A stretch of 64,000 nucleotides of DNA, taken from positions 19,962 to 83,961 of the forward strand of contig DGSP01000047.1 of the NCBI GenBank assembly GCA_002393555.1, in the 5' to 3' direction. The notes beneath the pieces were generated by a model. It saw only the letters and a list, made by a program, of their open reading frames with translations. It was not told where the DNA came from and searched no databases. Position 1 is the first letter of the stretch; every line of letters begins with the position of its first letter. Of the stretch, positions 28,211-36,134 are shown piece after piece. The stretch comes from Prevotellaceae bacterium UBA4359 (GTDB lineage Bacteria; Bacteroidota; Bacteroidia; Bacteroidales; Bacteroidaceae). A program made the translations under genes and the position numbers.

Positions 28211-29923
28211 TTATTGCCGCACCATCCTGATGACGTCGCTGGTGAAATCGACCACGGCAAGACGGTGAGTGATGAAGATGATGGTGCGGTCGTGGAAATG
28301 CTGCTTGAGGTTCTCAAGCAGTTTTTTTTCTGTCTGCACGTCAAGGGCAGAGGTGGCCTCGTCGAGCAGGAGTACGCGGCAGGGATGGAGGATGGCACGG
28401 GCGATGGCGATGCGCTGTGCCTGCCCTTCGGAGAGACCGCCGCCTTGTTCGGCACAGTGGGTGTCAAGGCCGTCGGGGAGGTTGAAGACGAAGTCGGCCA
28501 TGGCCAGGTGGAGGGCTTGGTGCATCTCGGTGGTGGTGGCGGTGGGGTTGCCCATCAGCAAGTTGTCGCGGATGGTGCCGGAAAAGAGGGTGTTTCCCTG
28601 AGGGATGTAGGAGAAGTTGGAGCGCAGGGCAGGGGAGAGAGAGACGGATTGGGAGGGGGCTTGAGAGAGGGGAAACCTCTCTCCGCATGAGGAGGATGGT
28701 TGGGATGGGGGGAGGGTGTAGGCTTCGGCCTTGCCTTCGGTGGGTGTGATGAGGGCAAGGATGAGGCGGATGAGGGTGGTCTTGCCGGCACCAGTCTCGC
28801 CGAGGATGGCCGTGAAAGAACCGGGACGGAAGTCGTGGGAGAAGTGGCGGATGACGGTGCGGCCCTTCTTGGTGTAGAAGTAGGACACGTCGTCGAAGCG
28901 GATGCCTACGTTGCCCTCCAGCAGGATGGGGTCTCCCTCTTCCTCCAGCGGCAGTTCCTCCAGTTCCATCAGTCGTTCGCACGAGGTGAGGCTGTTTACG
29001 AAGATGGGCAGCAGGCGGGCGGCATCGAGCATGGGGCGCTGGATGCGGTTGATGAGTTGGGTGAAGGCCATGAGCACGCCCATCGTGATGAGTCCCTCTT
29101 GCAGTTGGAAGAGTCCCCACGTGAGGGCCACGAGGAAGGCTCCGGCAAAACCGATGTTGACCAGTGTCTTGGAGAGGATGGAGAACTTGGCGCGGCTCTT
29201 GATTTGCTTGCGCAGCAGGCTTTGGCGTTGTTCCAGTTTGTCCACCATCGCATTCTCCTGTCCCAGCACCTTGATGACCATCTTGTGCTGGATGCTCTCC
29301 TGAATGATGGCCTGGATGGCCGAGTTGCTGTCCTTGATGGTGCGCACGATGCGTCGCATGCGCTTGAAGTAGATGCGCGAGAGCAGCACGAAGATGGGCG
29401 AGGTGATGATGACGATGATGGCCAGGGTGCGGTCCATCACGTAGAGGTAGATGAACGATGCCAGAAACTGTGTGACCACCACAATGGCGGTGGGCAGCAC
29501 GTCGGTCATCAAATCAACGATGTCGCCCACATCGCCGAAGAGGCGGTTGATGACGTCGCCGCTGTGGAACTTCTCGATGCCGTGCCACTTGCCCTTGATT
29601 AACTGTCGGAAGAAGAACTGCTGCATCAGGTTTTGCGTCTTCACACCCAGCACCGCCGAAATCCAAGTGGAGGCGATGTGCATGAGCAGTTCGCACAGGA
29701 ACACGGCACCCAGCAGCACGGCCGTCCAGATGATGCTTCCCTCCTTGGCGTGGGTGGCAATGTCGGTGAGCGAGCGGATGGTATCGACGCTGAGCAGTCC
29801 GAGACCCACCAGCGCGAGGCCGATGAGGGCATTGAGCAGGGCTTGCAGGCGGCAGTTGCGGTGGTGTCGCCACAGCCATGCGGCGATTTGCTTTGTTGAA
29901 TATTTTGTCTTGTTCAGTTGCAT
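28211..29923 (-). CDS. ABC exporter, fused permease-ATPase (MsbA-like half transporter), 570 aa
   Basis: An N-terminal six-helix ABC membrane domain (about 20-300) is followed by an ATPase: Walker A GETGAGKTT, PQGNTLFSGTIRDNL Q-loop region, signature LSEGQAQRIAIARAI, Walker B VLLLDEATSALD, H-loop ITHR. The ATG at 29923 is the first ATG; the frame extends upstream only to a TTG. Substrate unknown (lipid, peptide or drug). About 29 residues (403-432) between Walker A and the Q-loop are Pro/Ser-rich and encoded by repeat-like C/T-rich DNA. It lies downstream of NAD kinase on the same strand, with a composite palindromic repeat in the 159-bp gap. Confidence 0.88.
   Translation of the reverse strand: MQLNKTKYSTKQIAAWLWRHHRNCRLQALLNALIGLALVGLGLLSVDTIRSLTDIATHAKEGSIIWTAVLLGAVFLCELLMHIASTWISAVLGVKTQNLMQQFFFRQLIKGKWHGIEKFHSGDVINRLFGDVGDIVDLMTDVLPTAIVVVTQFLASFIYLYVMDRTLAIIVIITSPIFVLLSRIYFKRMRRIVRTIKDSNSAIQAIIQESIQHKMVIKVLGQENAMVDKLEQRQSLLRKQIKSRAKFSILSKTLVNIGFAGAFLVALTWGLFQLQEGLITMGVLMAFTQLINRIQRPMLDAARLLPIFVNSLTSCERLMELEELPLEEEGDPILLEGNVGIRFDDVSYFYTKKGRTVIRHFSHDFRPGSFTAILGETGAGKTTLIRLILALITPTEGKAEAYTLPPSQPSSSCGERFPLSQAPSQSVSLSPALRSNFSYIPQGNTLFSGTIRDNLLMGNPTATTTEMHQALHLAMADFVFNLPDGLDTHCAEQGGGLSEGQAQRIAIARAILHPCRVLLLDEATSALDVQTEKKLLENLKQHFHDRTIIFITHRLAVVDFTSDVIRMVRQ
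28630..28717. repeat. C/T-rich repeat-like insert inside ABC exporter gene
   Basis: An 88-bp purine/pyrimidine-skewed stretch (GGGGAGAGAGAG..., internal GAGAGAGGTTTCCCCTCTCT hairpin) encodes the Pro/Ser-rich linker. It has the same length and similar composition as the palindromic element at 43654-43741, but they are not close in sequence. Membership of one family is inference. Confidence 0.5.
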
Positions 29924-29945
29924 GCAGTGTAGGTTGTCTCGTAGT

Positions 29946-30040
29946 CTCAAAATAGGTGTGACTCACACCTATGGTAGGGGTGTGACTCACACCTGTGGTA
30001 GGGGTGTGACTCACACCTGTTTTGTGGTGCTGAAAGCCCC
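29946..30040. repeat. Composite palindromic repeat, copy 1
   Basis: Three copies of the 15-bp palindrome GGTGTGACTCACACC at 29955-29969, 29979-29993 and 30003-30017 (24-bp period), separated by 9-bp spacers TATGGTAGG and TGTGGTAGG. Flanks CTCAAAAT (left) and TGTTTTGTGGTGCTGAAAGC (right) are shared with copies at 39085 and 58580. Confidence 0.9.
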
Positions 30041-30082
30041 TTGTGGGAGGACTTTCCCGGATGGCCTCTTGCGGCGGCCTTG

Positions 30083-30967
30083 TCAGCCTCGGCTGTCGGC
30101 TCCCCACATCATCTTTTTGCGCAGGGTGGAGAAGAAACTCTGTCCCTGGTGAGTGACGACCTTGACGGTGTAGGGTGCCTTTCGGATGCGCAGGTGGATG
30201 TTGTCGGGATAACTCTGGCTGCGGCCATCGATGGCAATGAGGAAACTGTGGCTCCGGCTCTCCACACGGAGGCTCACCTCGCTGTTGTCGCACAGCACGA
30301 TGGGGCGCATGTTGAGGCTGTGGGGTGCCACGGGCGTGAGGCAGATGGCATCGCTCTGTGGCACAATGATGGGGCCGCCCACGCTGAGCGAGTAGGCTGT
30401 GCTGCCAGTGGGTGTGCTTGCGATGAGTCCATCGGCCTGGTAGGTGGTCAGGTATTCGTCGTTGATGTCCGTATGGATGGAAATCATGGACGAGATGTCG
30501 TGCTTCAGCAGGGCTATCTCGTTCAGTGCGAAGGGATAGCCCTTCAGTTCCATCTCATCGCACGAGATGGTGAGCACACTGTGCGACTCCACGCCGAAGT
30601 TGCCGTCGTAGATGTCGGCCAGTGTGGCCTCGATGTGGTCGGGCGAGAAACTGGCCAGAAAGCCCAGACGTCCTGTGTTGATGCCGATGATGGGAATCTC
30701 CTTGTCGCCCACACGGCTGGCCACGTCGAGAAAAGTGCCGTCTCCGCCCATGCACACCACGTAGTCGGCGGTGAACTGGTTGTCCTTGATGATTTCGCAT
30801 GCGGGCACGTGTATCTTCAGATTTTCGTTCAAAAACTGGTGAAAGGCTTCTGGCATGGCCAGTTCGGCCTTCCGCTCGGTGGCGATGGCGAGAAATTTCT
30901 GCACGGCGGCACTCTTGCGCTCCTGGTGTATGTTGCCAAACAGGGCGAACTTCAGTTTTTTAGTCAT
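30083..30967 (-). CDS. nadK: NAD kinase, 294 aa
   Basis: ATP-dependent phosphorylation of NAD to NADP in the cytoplasm. The NAD-kinase motif CMGGDGTFLDVA is near residue 75; GINTGRLGFLA and a TPTGSTAYSLSVGGPI block (residues about 175-190) are the conserved substrate-binding segments. Length is normal. The start at 30967 (MTKKLKFALFG) is chosen because the N-terminal beta strand begins there; the frame upstream has no ATG before a TTG. It is divergent from exbB. Confidence 0.95.
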   Translation of the reverse strand: MTKKLKFALFGNIHQERKSAAVQKFLAIATERKAELAMPEAFHQFLNENLKIHVPACEIIKDNQFTADYVVCMGGDGTFLDVASRVGDKEIPIIGINTGRLGFLASFSPDHIEATLADIYDGNFGVESHSVLTISCDEMELKGYPFALNEIALLKHDISSMISIHTDINDEYLTTYQADGLIASTPTGSTAYSLSVGGPIIVPQSDAICLTPVAPHSLNMRPIVLCDNSEVSLRVESRSHSFLIAIDGRSQSYPDNIHLRIRKAPYTVKVVTHQGQSFFSTLRKKMMWGADSRG

Positions 30968-30982
30968 ATTTAAGAGTTTTTT

Positions 30983-31015
30983 TTTGTCTTGTATGGGTGA
31001 AAAACCGTATTTTTG
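30983..31015 (+). promoter_or_regulatory. Promoter of exbB-exbD-tonB
   Basis: TTTG (30983-30986), 21-nt spacer, TATTTTTG (31008-31015). ATG of exbB is at 31122. Confidence 0.7.
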
Positions 31016-31030
31016 CACACGAATCGGTTG

Positions 31031-31038
31031 CAAAGATA
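31031..31038 (-). promoter_or_regulatory. -7 element for NAD kinase
   Basis: On the minus strand this reads TATCTTTG, a perfect -7 element 64 bp upstream of the nadK ATG. No good -33 TTTG is seen at the right distance. It overlaps the divergent exbB promoter region, so the two may compete. Confidence 0.5.
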
Positions 31039-31121
31039 CAGATTATCATCGGTTTTTCTTCTTTGCGATTCAGAAAAAAGTCATTTCTAATTGATATTTG
31101 ATAGTAAATTACCCAAACATT

Positions 31122-31745
31122 ATGGAAGAACTCAGCATTCTGGAACTCGCCTCGAAAGGCGGATGGATCATGATTGTGCTCGCCATCCTCTCGCTCGTCG
31201 CTGTCTATATTTTTGTGGAGCGTTTCATCGCCATCCGCAATGCGGGCAAGGACGACAAACTCTTCATGGACCGCATCCGCGACTATCTGAAGAATGGCGA
31301 CGTGAAGTCGGCCATCAACTTCTGCCGCAACACCGACACCGCTGCTGCCCGCATGATAGAGCGTGGCATCAGCCGCATCGGAAAGCCCGCCTCCGAGATT
31401 CAGACCGCCATCGAGAACACGGGCAACCTGGAGATTGCCACGATGGAGAAGCGGCTGCCCGTGCTGGCCACCATCGCCGGCGGAGCACCCATGATAGGGT
31501 TCCTCGGCACCGTCATCGGCATGGTCGAAGCCTTCTGGCAGATGAGCAATGCCGGCGGCAACATCGACATCAGCCTCCTTTCGGGCGGCATCTATCAGGC
31601 CATGATTACCACAGTGGGAGGCCTGGCCGTGGGCATCGTGGCTCTCTTTGGCTACAACTATCTGGTGGCCAAGATAGACGGTGTGGTGAACGAGATAGAG
31701 GCCAAGTCGCTCACATTCATGGACATCGTAAGCGAAGGAGAGTAA
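31122..31745 (+). CDS. exbB: MotA/TolQ/ExbB proton-channel protein, 207 aa
   Basis: Inner-membrane proton channel subunit that energises TonB-dependent outer-membrane transport. Three membrane segments are visible (WIMIVLAILSLVAVYIFVER; LATIAGGAPMIGFLGTVIGM; MITTVGGLAVGIVALFGYN), with the conserved GTVxGM and central small-residue motifs. ATG at 31122 (MEELSILEL) is preferred to the ORF's earlier ATG at 31098 because family proteins begin with a short segment before helix 1. It lies 4 bp before exbD. Confidence 0.9.
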   Translation: MEELSILELASKGGWIMIVLAILSLVAVYIFVERFIAIRNAGKDDKLFMDRIRDYLKNGDVKSAINFCRNTDTAAARMIERGISRIGKPASEIQTAIENTGNLEIATMEKRLPVLATIAGGAPMIGFLGTVIGMVEAFWQMSNAGGNIDISLLSGGIYQAMITTVGGLAVGIVALFGYNYLVAKIDGVVNEIEAKSLTFMDIVSEGE

Positions 31746-31749
31746 GCCT

Positions 31750-32163
31750 ATGTTTAAGCGAAGAACCAGGGTCAGCCCGACGTTCAACATGGCGTCGATG
31801 ACCGACATCATCTTCCTCCTGCTCATCTTCTTCATGATTACGAGCACGATGGTCTCACCCAATGCCATCAAGGTGCTCCTGCCCCAGAGCCGGAAACAAA
31901 CCACGGTGAAGGCCACGGCACGGGTCGTCATCGACAAAGACCTCAACCTCTATGCCGCAGCCGGCAACGGGCAAGAAGAACCCGTCACCCTCGAAGAACT
32001 GCCACAGGTGCTGGGCGCACAGGTGAACGACTCCACCGAACTCTTCGTCTCGCTCTATGCCGACGAGGCCGTGCCCTACAGGAATATCGTTGAAATCCTC
32101 AGCATCGCCAACGAACACCACTTCAAGATGGTGCTCGCCACGCGACCTCCCTCTCGCCAATGA
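31750..32163 (+). CDS. exbD: ExbD/TolR biopolymer transport protein, 137 aa
   Basis: A single N-terminal membrane helix containing the functional Asp (MASMTDIIFLLLIFFMITST) is followed by a small periplasmic domain (VVIDKDLNLYA ... IVEILSIANEHHFKMVLATR). Partner of ExbB. The stop overlaps the next start (ATGA), giving translational coupling with the TonB-like gene. Confidence 0.93.
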   Translation: MFKRRTRVSPTFNMASMTDIIFLLLIFFMITSTMVSPNAIKVLLPQSRKQTTVKATARVVIDKDLNLYAAAGNGQEEPVTLEELPQVLGAQVNDSTELFVSLYADEAVPYRNIVEILSIANEHHFKMVLATRPPSRQ

Positions 32164-33176
32164 CCGACAACAAGAAGAAAAATCTCAAGGCCGGACTTGC
32201 CACCCTCCTGGTGCATCTCGTCCTCGTTCTCCTGCTCGCCTTCCTCTCGCTCTCCGCTCTACAGCCCGACCCCGACCAGGAAGACGGAGTACCCGTGCTC
32301 CTTGGCATGGTCGAAGATGCTGGTGGCGAAGACTTAGGCGGACTCCCAGCCGAGACCTCTCCTGAGAGTGCCGAGGAAAACGACCCCACCGAACCTTCTG
32401 AACCCACAGAATCTTCCGAACCCACTGACCCGGTGCCCGTGGCACCTCCTCCAACTCCCAAACCAGAACCTGCTCCCAAACCTCAACCATCCTCCAAACC
32501 CCTCATCACCCAAGAGCAGGAAAAGTCTATTGCAGCCGAACAGGCCAAGAAGAAAGCCGCCGAGGAAGCCGCCAAAAAACGGGCGGCAGAGGAATCCGAA
32601 AAGAAACGCATAGCCGAAGAAACTGCCCGCAGGAAGGCCGCCGAAGAGGCTGCCAAGAAAAGGGCTGCAGAAGAGGCCGCCAAGAAGAAAGCCGCCGAAG
32701 AAGCCGCCAAGAAACGTGCGGCAGAGGAAGCCGCCCGCAAGAAGGCTGAAGCCGAACGAAAAGCCGCAGCAGCAGCCAACAGCCGTGTGGCAGGTGCATT
32801 TGGCAATGCAGGCAACAAAGGCAGCAGTGGCAACACCAAAGGCAATGGTGCGCAGGGTTCGCCCACAGGCAACAGCAACACAGGAGCCACCAGTGGCACA
32901 GGCGGACTTGGCACAGGCACATCGGCCCATGTGGGCAACCGCCTCGTGGTCTATCTGGCTAAACCCAACTATGCCGACCCCAACAGCGAAGGCACCGTGG
33001 TGGTGTCCATCCAAGTCAGCGCAACAGGAGCCGTTGTCAGTGCCACTGTGACCAGCAGTACCACCTCGTCCGCAGCCCTCAAGAATGCCGCCATCGCTGC
33101 CGCCAAGCAGTCGAAGTTCTCCGACGGCGACCGCACCGAGAGTGGCACCATTACCTACCGATTCAAACTAAAATAA
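32160..33176 (+). CDS. TonB/TolA-like energy transducer, 338 aa
   Basis: An N-terminal membrane anchor (GLATLLVHLVLVLLLAFLSL) is followed by an acidic/Pro-rich segment (PTEPSEPTESSEPTDPVPVA, PPTPKPEPAPKPQP), a long Ala/Glu/Lys coiled helix (AAEEAAKKRAAEE repeats, about 120-205) like TolA domain II, a Gly/Ser/Asn/Thr linker, and a C-terminal TonB-like domain (GTVVVSIQVSATGAVVSATV, ending TYRFKLK). It couples ExbBD to outer-membrane receptors such as the SusC proteins in this window. A TolA role is the alternative. Confidence 0.88.
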   Translation: MTDNKKKNLKAGLATLLVHLVLVLLLAFLSLSALQPDPDQEDGVPVLLGMVEDAGGEDLGGLPAETSPESAEENDPTEPSEPTESSEPTDPVPVAPPPTPKPEPAPKPQPSSKPLITQEQEKSIAAEQAKKKAAEEAAKKRAAEESEKKRIAEETARRKAAEEAAKKRAAEEAAKKKAAEEAAKKRAAEEAARKKAEAERKAAAAANSRVAGAFGNAGNKGSSGNTKGNGAQGSPTGNSNTGATSGTGGLGTGTSAHVGNRLVVYLAKPNYADPNSEGTVVVSIQVSATGAVVSATVTSSTTSSAALKNAAIAAAKQSKFSDGDRTESGTITYRFKLK

Positions 33177-33182
33177 AATGAT

Positions 33183-33728
33183 ATGATTTACGCTTTTCTC
33201 GCCACTGGCTTCGAAGAAGTGGAAGCCCTCGGCCCTATTGACGTGATGCGTCGCGCAGGGCTGTCAGTCAAAACCGTGTCCATCATGAGCGACAAGACTG
33301 TGCTTGGCGCACACAGCGTCCCAGTGGTGGCCGACTCTCTTTTTGCCGACAACGACTACACGGATGCCGACCTGCTCTTCCTGCCCGGTGGCATGCCCGG
33401 TGCGGCCAACCTGAATGACCATGAAGGACTTCGCAAGGTCATCCTTGCCCATCATGCAGCAGGAAAAGCCCTTGCTGCCATCTGTGCCGCCCCGATGGTC
33501 TATGGCAACCTTGGCCTTGCCGAAGGTAAGAAGATGACTTGCTATCCAGGCTTCGAGCAGTACTTGACAGGAGCCACCTACACCGCAGCCTTGGTGGAGC
33601 GCGATGGACTGATGTTCACAGGTAAAGGTCCTGCCGCCGCTCTTGCCCTCGGCTATGCCCTCGTGGAACACTTCTGCGGCAAGGACACCGCCGACCAGTT
33701 GCGTCAGAGCATGATGTATAATTTTTAA
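33183..33728 (+). CDS. DJ-1/PfpI family protein, 181 aa
   Basis: Matches the DJ-1/ThiJ group: start MIYAFLATGFEEVEALGPID with the conserved Glu in GFEEVEA, LLFLPGGMPG, and nucleophile-elbow Cys in AAICAAP (about residue 100). Such proteins act in glyoxal/methylglyoxal detoxification or as protein/nucleotide deglycases; the exact reaction is uncertain. It lies 6 bp after the TonB-like gene and may be read from the exbB promoter. Confidence 0.9.
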   Translation: MIYAFLATGFEEVEALGPIDVMRRAGLSVKTVSIMSDKTVLGAHSVPVVADSLFADNDYTDADLLFLPGGMPGAANLNDHEGLRKVILAHHAAGKALAAICAAPMVYGNLGLAEGKKMTCYPGFEQYLTGATYTAALVERDGLMFTGKGPAAALALGYALVEHFCGKDTADQLRQSMMYNF

Positions 33729-33827
33729 GTTAAAAACTAAAAACTAAAAACTAAAAGTGCAAGTTACTCGAACGCGATAAGCCTTCATACTTCTACTTTT
33801 AGTTTTTAGTTTTTAACTTTTAGTTTT
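33727..33827. repeat. Low-complexity long inverted repeat
   Basis: Left arm 33727-33757 (repeats of AAAAACT) pairs with right arm 33796-33819 (AGTTTTT repeats) over at least 24 bp, with a 38-nt loop. It fills the whole gap between the DJ-1 gene and ispD and may end transcription. Confidence 0.75.
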
Positions 33828-34496
33828 ATGAACGCTGTCATCATCGTGGCTGGTGGCAAGGGACTCCGCATGGGAGGCGACATCCCCAAGCAGTTCCTTC
33901 CCGTTGGCGGCAAACCCATCCTCATGCACACCATCGAGCGTTTCCTCGCCTTCGACGCGGAAATGCAGGTGGTGCTCGTCTTGCCCGAAAGTCAGCAAGA
34001 CTATTGGCAAACGCTCTGCCAGCAGTACCATTTTTCAGCCCCCTACACGCTGGCTAATGGTGGAGAGACTCGTTTCCACTCTGTCAAGAATGGCCTTGCC
34101 CTCGTCTCTCCCCATGCTACCCTTGTTGGTGTGCATGACGGTGTGCGTCCCTTCGTCAGCCTCGACACCATCCGTGCTGCTTATGACGAAGCCGCCCACA
34201 CCGAGGCCGCCATCCCCGTCACAGATGTGGTGGAGACCATTCGCCACCTCACTGGTCAGGGCCATTCCGAAACCGTTTCCCGCTCCGACTACCGCCTCGT
34301 CCAGACTCCGCAGGTGTTCTCGTCAGCCCTGCTGAGAGCCGCTTATTCCCAACCCTACACAGACTTTTTTACCGACGATGCCTCCGTGGTCGAACGCTAT
34401 GGCCACCCTGTCACCCTTGTCGTTGGCAATCGCGAGAACATCAAAATCACCACACCCTTCGACCTAACGGTGGCCCAAGCCCTGCTGGGAGGTTAG
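33828..34496 (+). CDS. ispD: 2-C-methyl-D-erythritol 4-phosphate cytidylyltransferase, 222 aa
   Basis: Third step of the MEP isoprenoid pathway: CTP + MEP to CDP-ME. Motifs: N-terminal nucleotide-binding VAGGKGLRMGGDIPKQFLPV, HDGVRPFVS, PVTDVVETI and C-terminal FTDDASVVERYGHPV / NIKITTPFDLTVA. Length normal. It ends convergently with the histidine kinase gene, overlapping by 4 bp. Confidence 0.96.
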   Translation: MNAVIIVAGGKGLRMGGDIPKQFLPVGGKPILMHTIERFLAFDAEMQVVLVLPESQQDYWQTLCQQYHFSAPYTLANGGETRFHSVKNGLALVSPHATLVGVHDGVRPFVSLDTIRAAYDEAAHTEAAIPVTDVVETIRHLTGQGHSETVSRSDYRLVQTPQVFSSALLRAAYSQPYTDFFTDDASVVERYGHPVTLVVGNRENIKITTPFDLTVAQALLGG

Positions 34497-35302
34497 GCCG
34501 TCTTGGTCTTCAGCACCAGTTCAAACCCCACATTCCATCCGTTCGTACCTTCGGGCAGCAGGCTGATTGTGCCGTCCGAAAGTTGAATCATGCGGCGGCA
34601 TAGGCTCAGACCTATGCCGTTGCCCGTTTTCTTAGTCGTGAAGAATGGCACGAAAATCTCATTGCGTTCAGACGTGGGGATGGGGCGGCCATCGTTGTAG
34701 AAAAAGATGCGAAGCGTGTCCTTCTGGCAGCGGAAGGCCGAGATGAGAATGCGTTTGGCATCAGCCTCCAGTGCGTTCTTCGTCAGGTTCATCAGCACCT
34801 GCCGCATCAGGTTGGGGTCGGCATGCAGTCGGAGGTCGGCAGGCTCCACCTTCACTTCCACGTCCATCTCTCCAGCCATGCTCTGTATTCCGTTCAGCAG
34901 TTTCCTCATGTCGATGTCTTCAGGTTGAGGCGGTTGCAGCGATGAGAACTTGCGGTAGCCATCCACAAACGTGTGCAGTCCCTCGGCTGTGTCGTGGATG
35001 GCTTTCATACCTTCGTAGAGGTCGGAACGCCTGATGCTCTCTTCCTGCATGAAGGTGGCTGTAAGCGAGACGATGGGTGCCAGCGAGTTCATGATTTCGT
35101 GGGTGAGTGTTCGTGTCAGTTTCTCCCACGAAGCCATCTCGATGTCCTGCCGCTGCTCTTGCATCAGTTCCATCATGCAGTTGATGGTTTCGCGTGCCGC
35201 ACGTTCGCCCGGCAGCAGTCCTTTCGTCGGTAGGCGAAAGGAGAAGTCACCATTGCGAATGGCTTCAAGCACGAGCGGATAAGCAGAAGTGTTGAAAATC
35301 AT
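34493..35302 (-). CDS. Soluble sensor histidine kinase, 269 aa
   Basis: HisKA with phosphoacceptor LTHEIMNSLAPI (about residue 75), N box NLTKNALEA, G box TGNGIGLSLCRRM. The ATG at 35302 overlaps the TGA of the response regulator (ATGA), so the start is well supported and translation is coupled. The N-terminus begins directly with a HAMP-like linker (LVLEAIRNGDFSFRLP); related Bacteroidetes kinases carry two membrane helices before this. This one has none and should be cytoplasmic. It is a two-gene operon with the regulator; signal unknown. Confidence 0.9.
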   Translation of the reverse strand: MIFNTSAYPLVLEAIRNGDFSFRLPTKGLLPGERAARETINCMMELMQEQRQDIEMASWEKLTRTLTHEIMNSLAPIVSLTATFMQEESIRRSDLYEGMKAIHDTAEGLHTFVDGYRKFSSLQPPQPEDIDMRKLLNGIQSMAGEMDVEVKVEPADLRLHADPNLMRQVLMNLTKNALEADAKRILISAFRCQKDTLRIFFYNDGRPIPTSERNEIFVPFFTTKKTGNGIGLSLCRRMIQLSDGTISLLPEGTNGWNVGFELVLKTKTA

Positions 35303-35823
35303 GGCCGCGATTGTTTGAGTTTGTTGTATAAAGTCTGTCGGCTGATGCCCAGCAGGTCGGCAGCCAGGCGCAGGTTGCCGTGACACTTATCCACCGCACT
35401 TCTCACGTGGGCATCCTCCACTTCTGCCAGCGGTCGGATTTGCTGCTGGCGGTTGATGGCACTCTTGAGCGTGTCCACCAGTTTGTTGTTGTCCCACGGC
35501 TTCTCCACAAAGTCGGCAGCCCCGCGCTTCAGTGCCTGCACCGCCAATTCGATGTCGGCGTAGGCGGTGAAGAGCACCACAGGCACCTCGGGATGCAACT
35601 GCTTGATTTTGTCGAGCCAGAAGAGGCCCTCATTGCCCGTGTTCAGGCCGAGAGAGAAGTTCATGTCGAGCAGCACCACATCGACGGCATTCTGAGCCAT
35701 CACGGTCGGGATGCTGTCGGGTGCATTGAGGGTAAGCACCTGCTCAAAAGTCTTCTTCAGCAGATAGCGCAGCGAGATGAGCACGTTGGGATTGTCGTCG
35801 ATGACGAGGATGGATTGATACAT
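35299..35823 (-). CDS. Response regulator: receiver + Fis-type HTH, no AAA+ domain, 174 aa
   Basis: Receiver domain residues 1-125 (acidic pair D9/D10, phosphoacceptor D53 in VVLLDMNFS, VEKPW Lys), then a short linker and a Fis-like helix-turn-helix at about 143-172 (GNLRLAADLLGISRQTLYNK). This is the NtrC family layout with the central sigma-54-activating AAA+ domain missing, so it should act as an ordinary DNA-binding regulator, comparable to PrrA/RegA-type proteins. The ATG at 35823 fits the promoter at 35845-35876. Three 17-bp palindromes nearby are its probable binding sites. Confidence 0.9.
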   Translation of the reverse strand: MYQSILVIDDNPNVLISLRYLLKKTFEQVLTLNAPDSIPTVMAQNAVDVVLLDMNFSLGLNTGNEGLFWLDKIKQLHPEVPVVLFTAYADIELAVQALKRGAADFVEKPWDNNKLVDTLKSAINRQQQIRPLAEVEDAHVRSAVDKCHGNLRLAADLLGISRQTLYNKLKQSRP

Positions 35824-35844
35824 GAGTCTTCTTGTTTCTTTTTG

Positions 35845-35876
35845 CAAAAGTACGCTTAAATCCTCAAAACGGCAAA
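35845..35876 (-). promoter_or_regulatory. Promoter of the two-component operon
   Basis: On the minus strand: TTTG (35876-35873), 20-nt spacer, TACTTTTG (35852-35845). The palindromes at 35901-35940 lie just upstream, consistent with autoregulation. Confidence 0.8.
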
Positions 35877-35900
35877 ATTTCTCAGGAGGAAAAAGGGGCA

Positions 35901-35917
35901 TGTCCAATATTTGGACA
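35901..35917. promoter_or_regulatory. Probable regulator operator A
   Basis: TGTCCAATATTTGGACA is a perfect 7-bp-arm palindrome between the two-component operon and the barrel-protein gene. Confidence 0.7.
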
Positions 35918-35923
35918 CAAAAG

Positions 35924-35940
35924 TGTCTAATTTTTTGACA
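35924..35940. promoter_or_regulatory. Probable regulator operator B
   Basis: TGTCTAATTTTTTGACA, same 17-bp pattern as sites A and C, centred 23 bp from site A and 58 bp upstream of the TAACTTTG at 35990. Confidence 0.75.
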
Positions 35941-35963
35941 CTCCCGATTTTTCCGCGTTTTTC

Positions 35964-35997
35964 TTTCCGCTCATTTGTGCGTGGCAGGCTAACTTTG
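35964..35997 (+). promoter_or_regulatory. Probable activated promoter of barrel-protein gene
   Basis: Perfect TAACTTTG at 35990-35997 with a weak -33 (TTTC, 35964-35967), as expected for a promoter that needs an activator. Operator B is centred 58 bp upstream. Confidence 0.65.
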
Positions 35998-36134
35998 TCC
36001 GTGAAAAGAGTGATGCACAAGTGTAAAAAAGATTAGTTATGCAAATTAGTAAATTCATTTAGAACATGATGCTTCGCCTTGGGTCGTGAGGTTCGAGGCG
36101 GAGATTTTTCCGACAACATCAAAAACCAACCGAT

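Noticed and set aside
29955..30017. CRISPR-like array (three 15-bp repeats, 9-bp spacers)
   Set aside because: Repeats and spacers are far too short, spacers are near-identical between copies, and no cas genes are present.
35981..35998. Sigma-54 promoter (TGGCAGGCTAACTTTG)
   Set aside because: The -12 GC is missing, the regulator lacks the AAA+ domain, and the site fits a standard TAnnTTTG element better.
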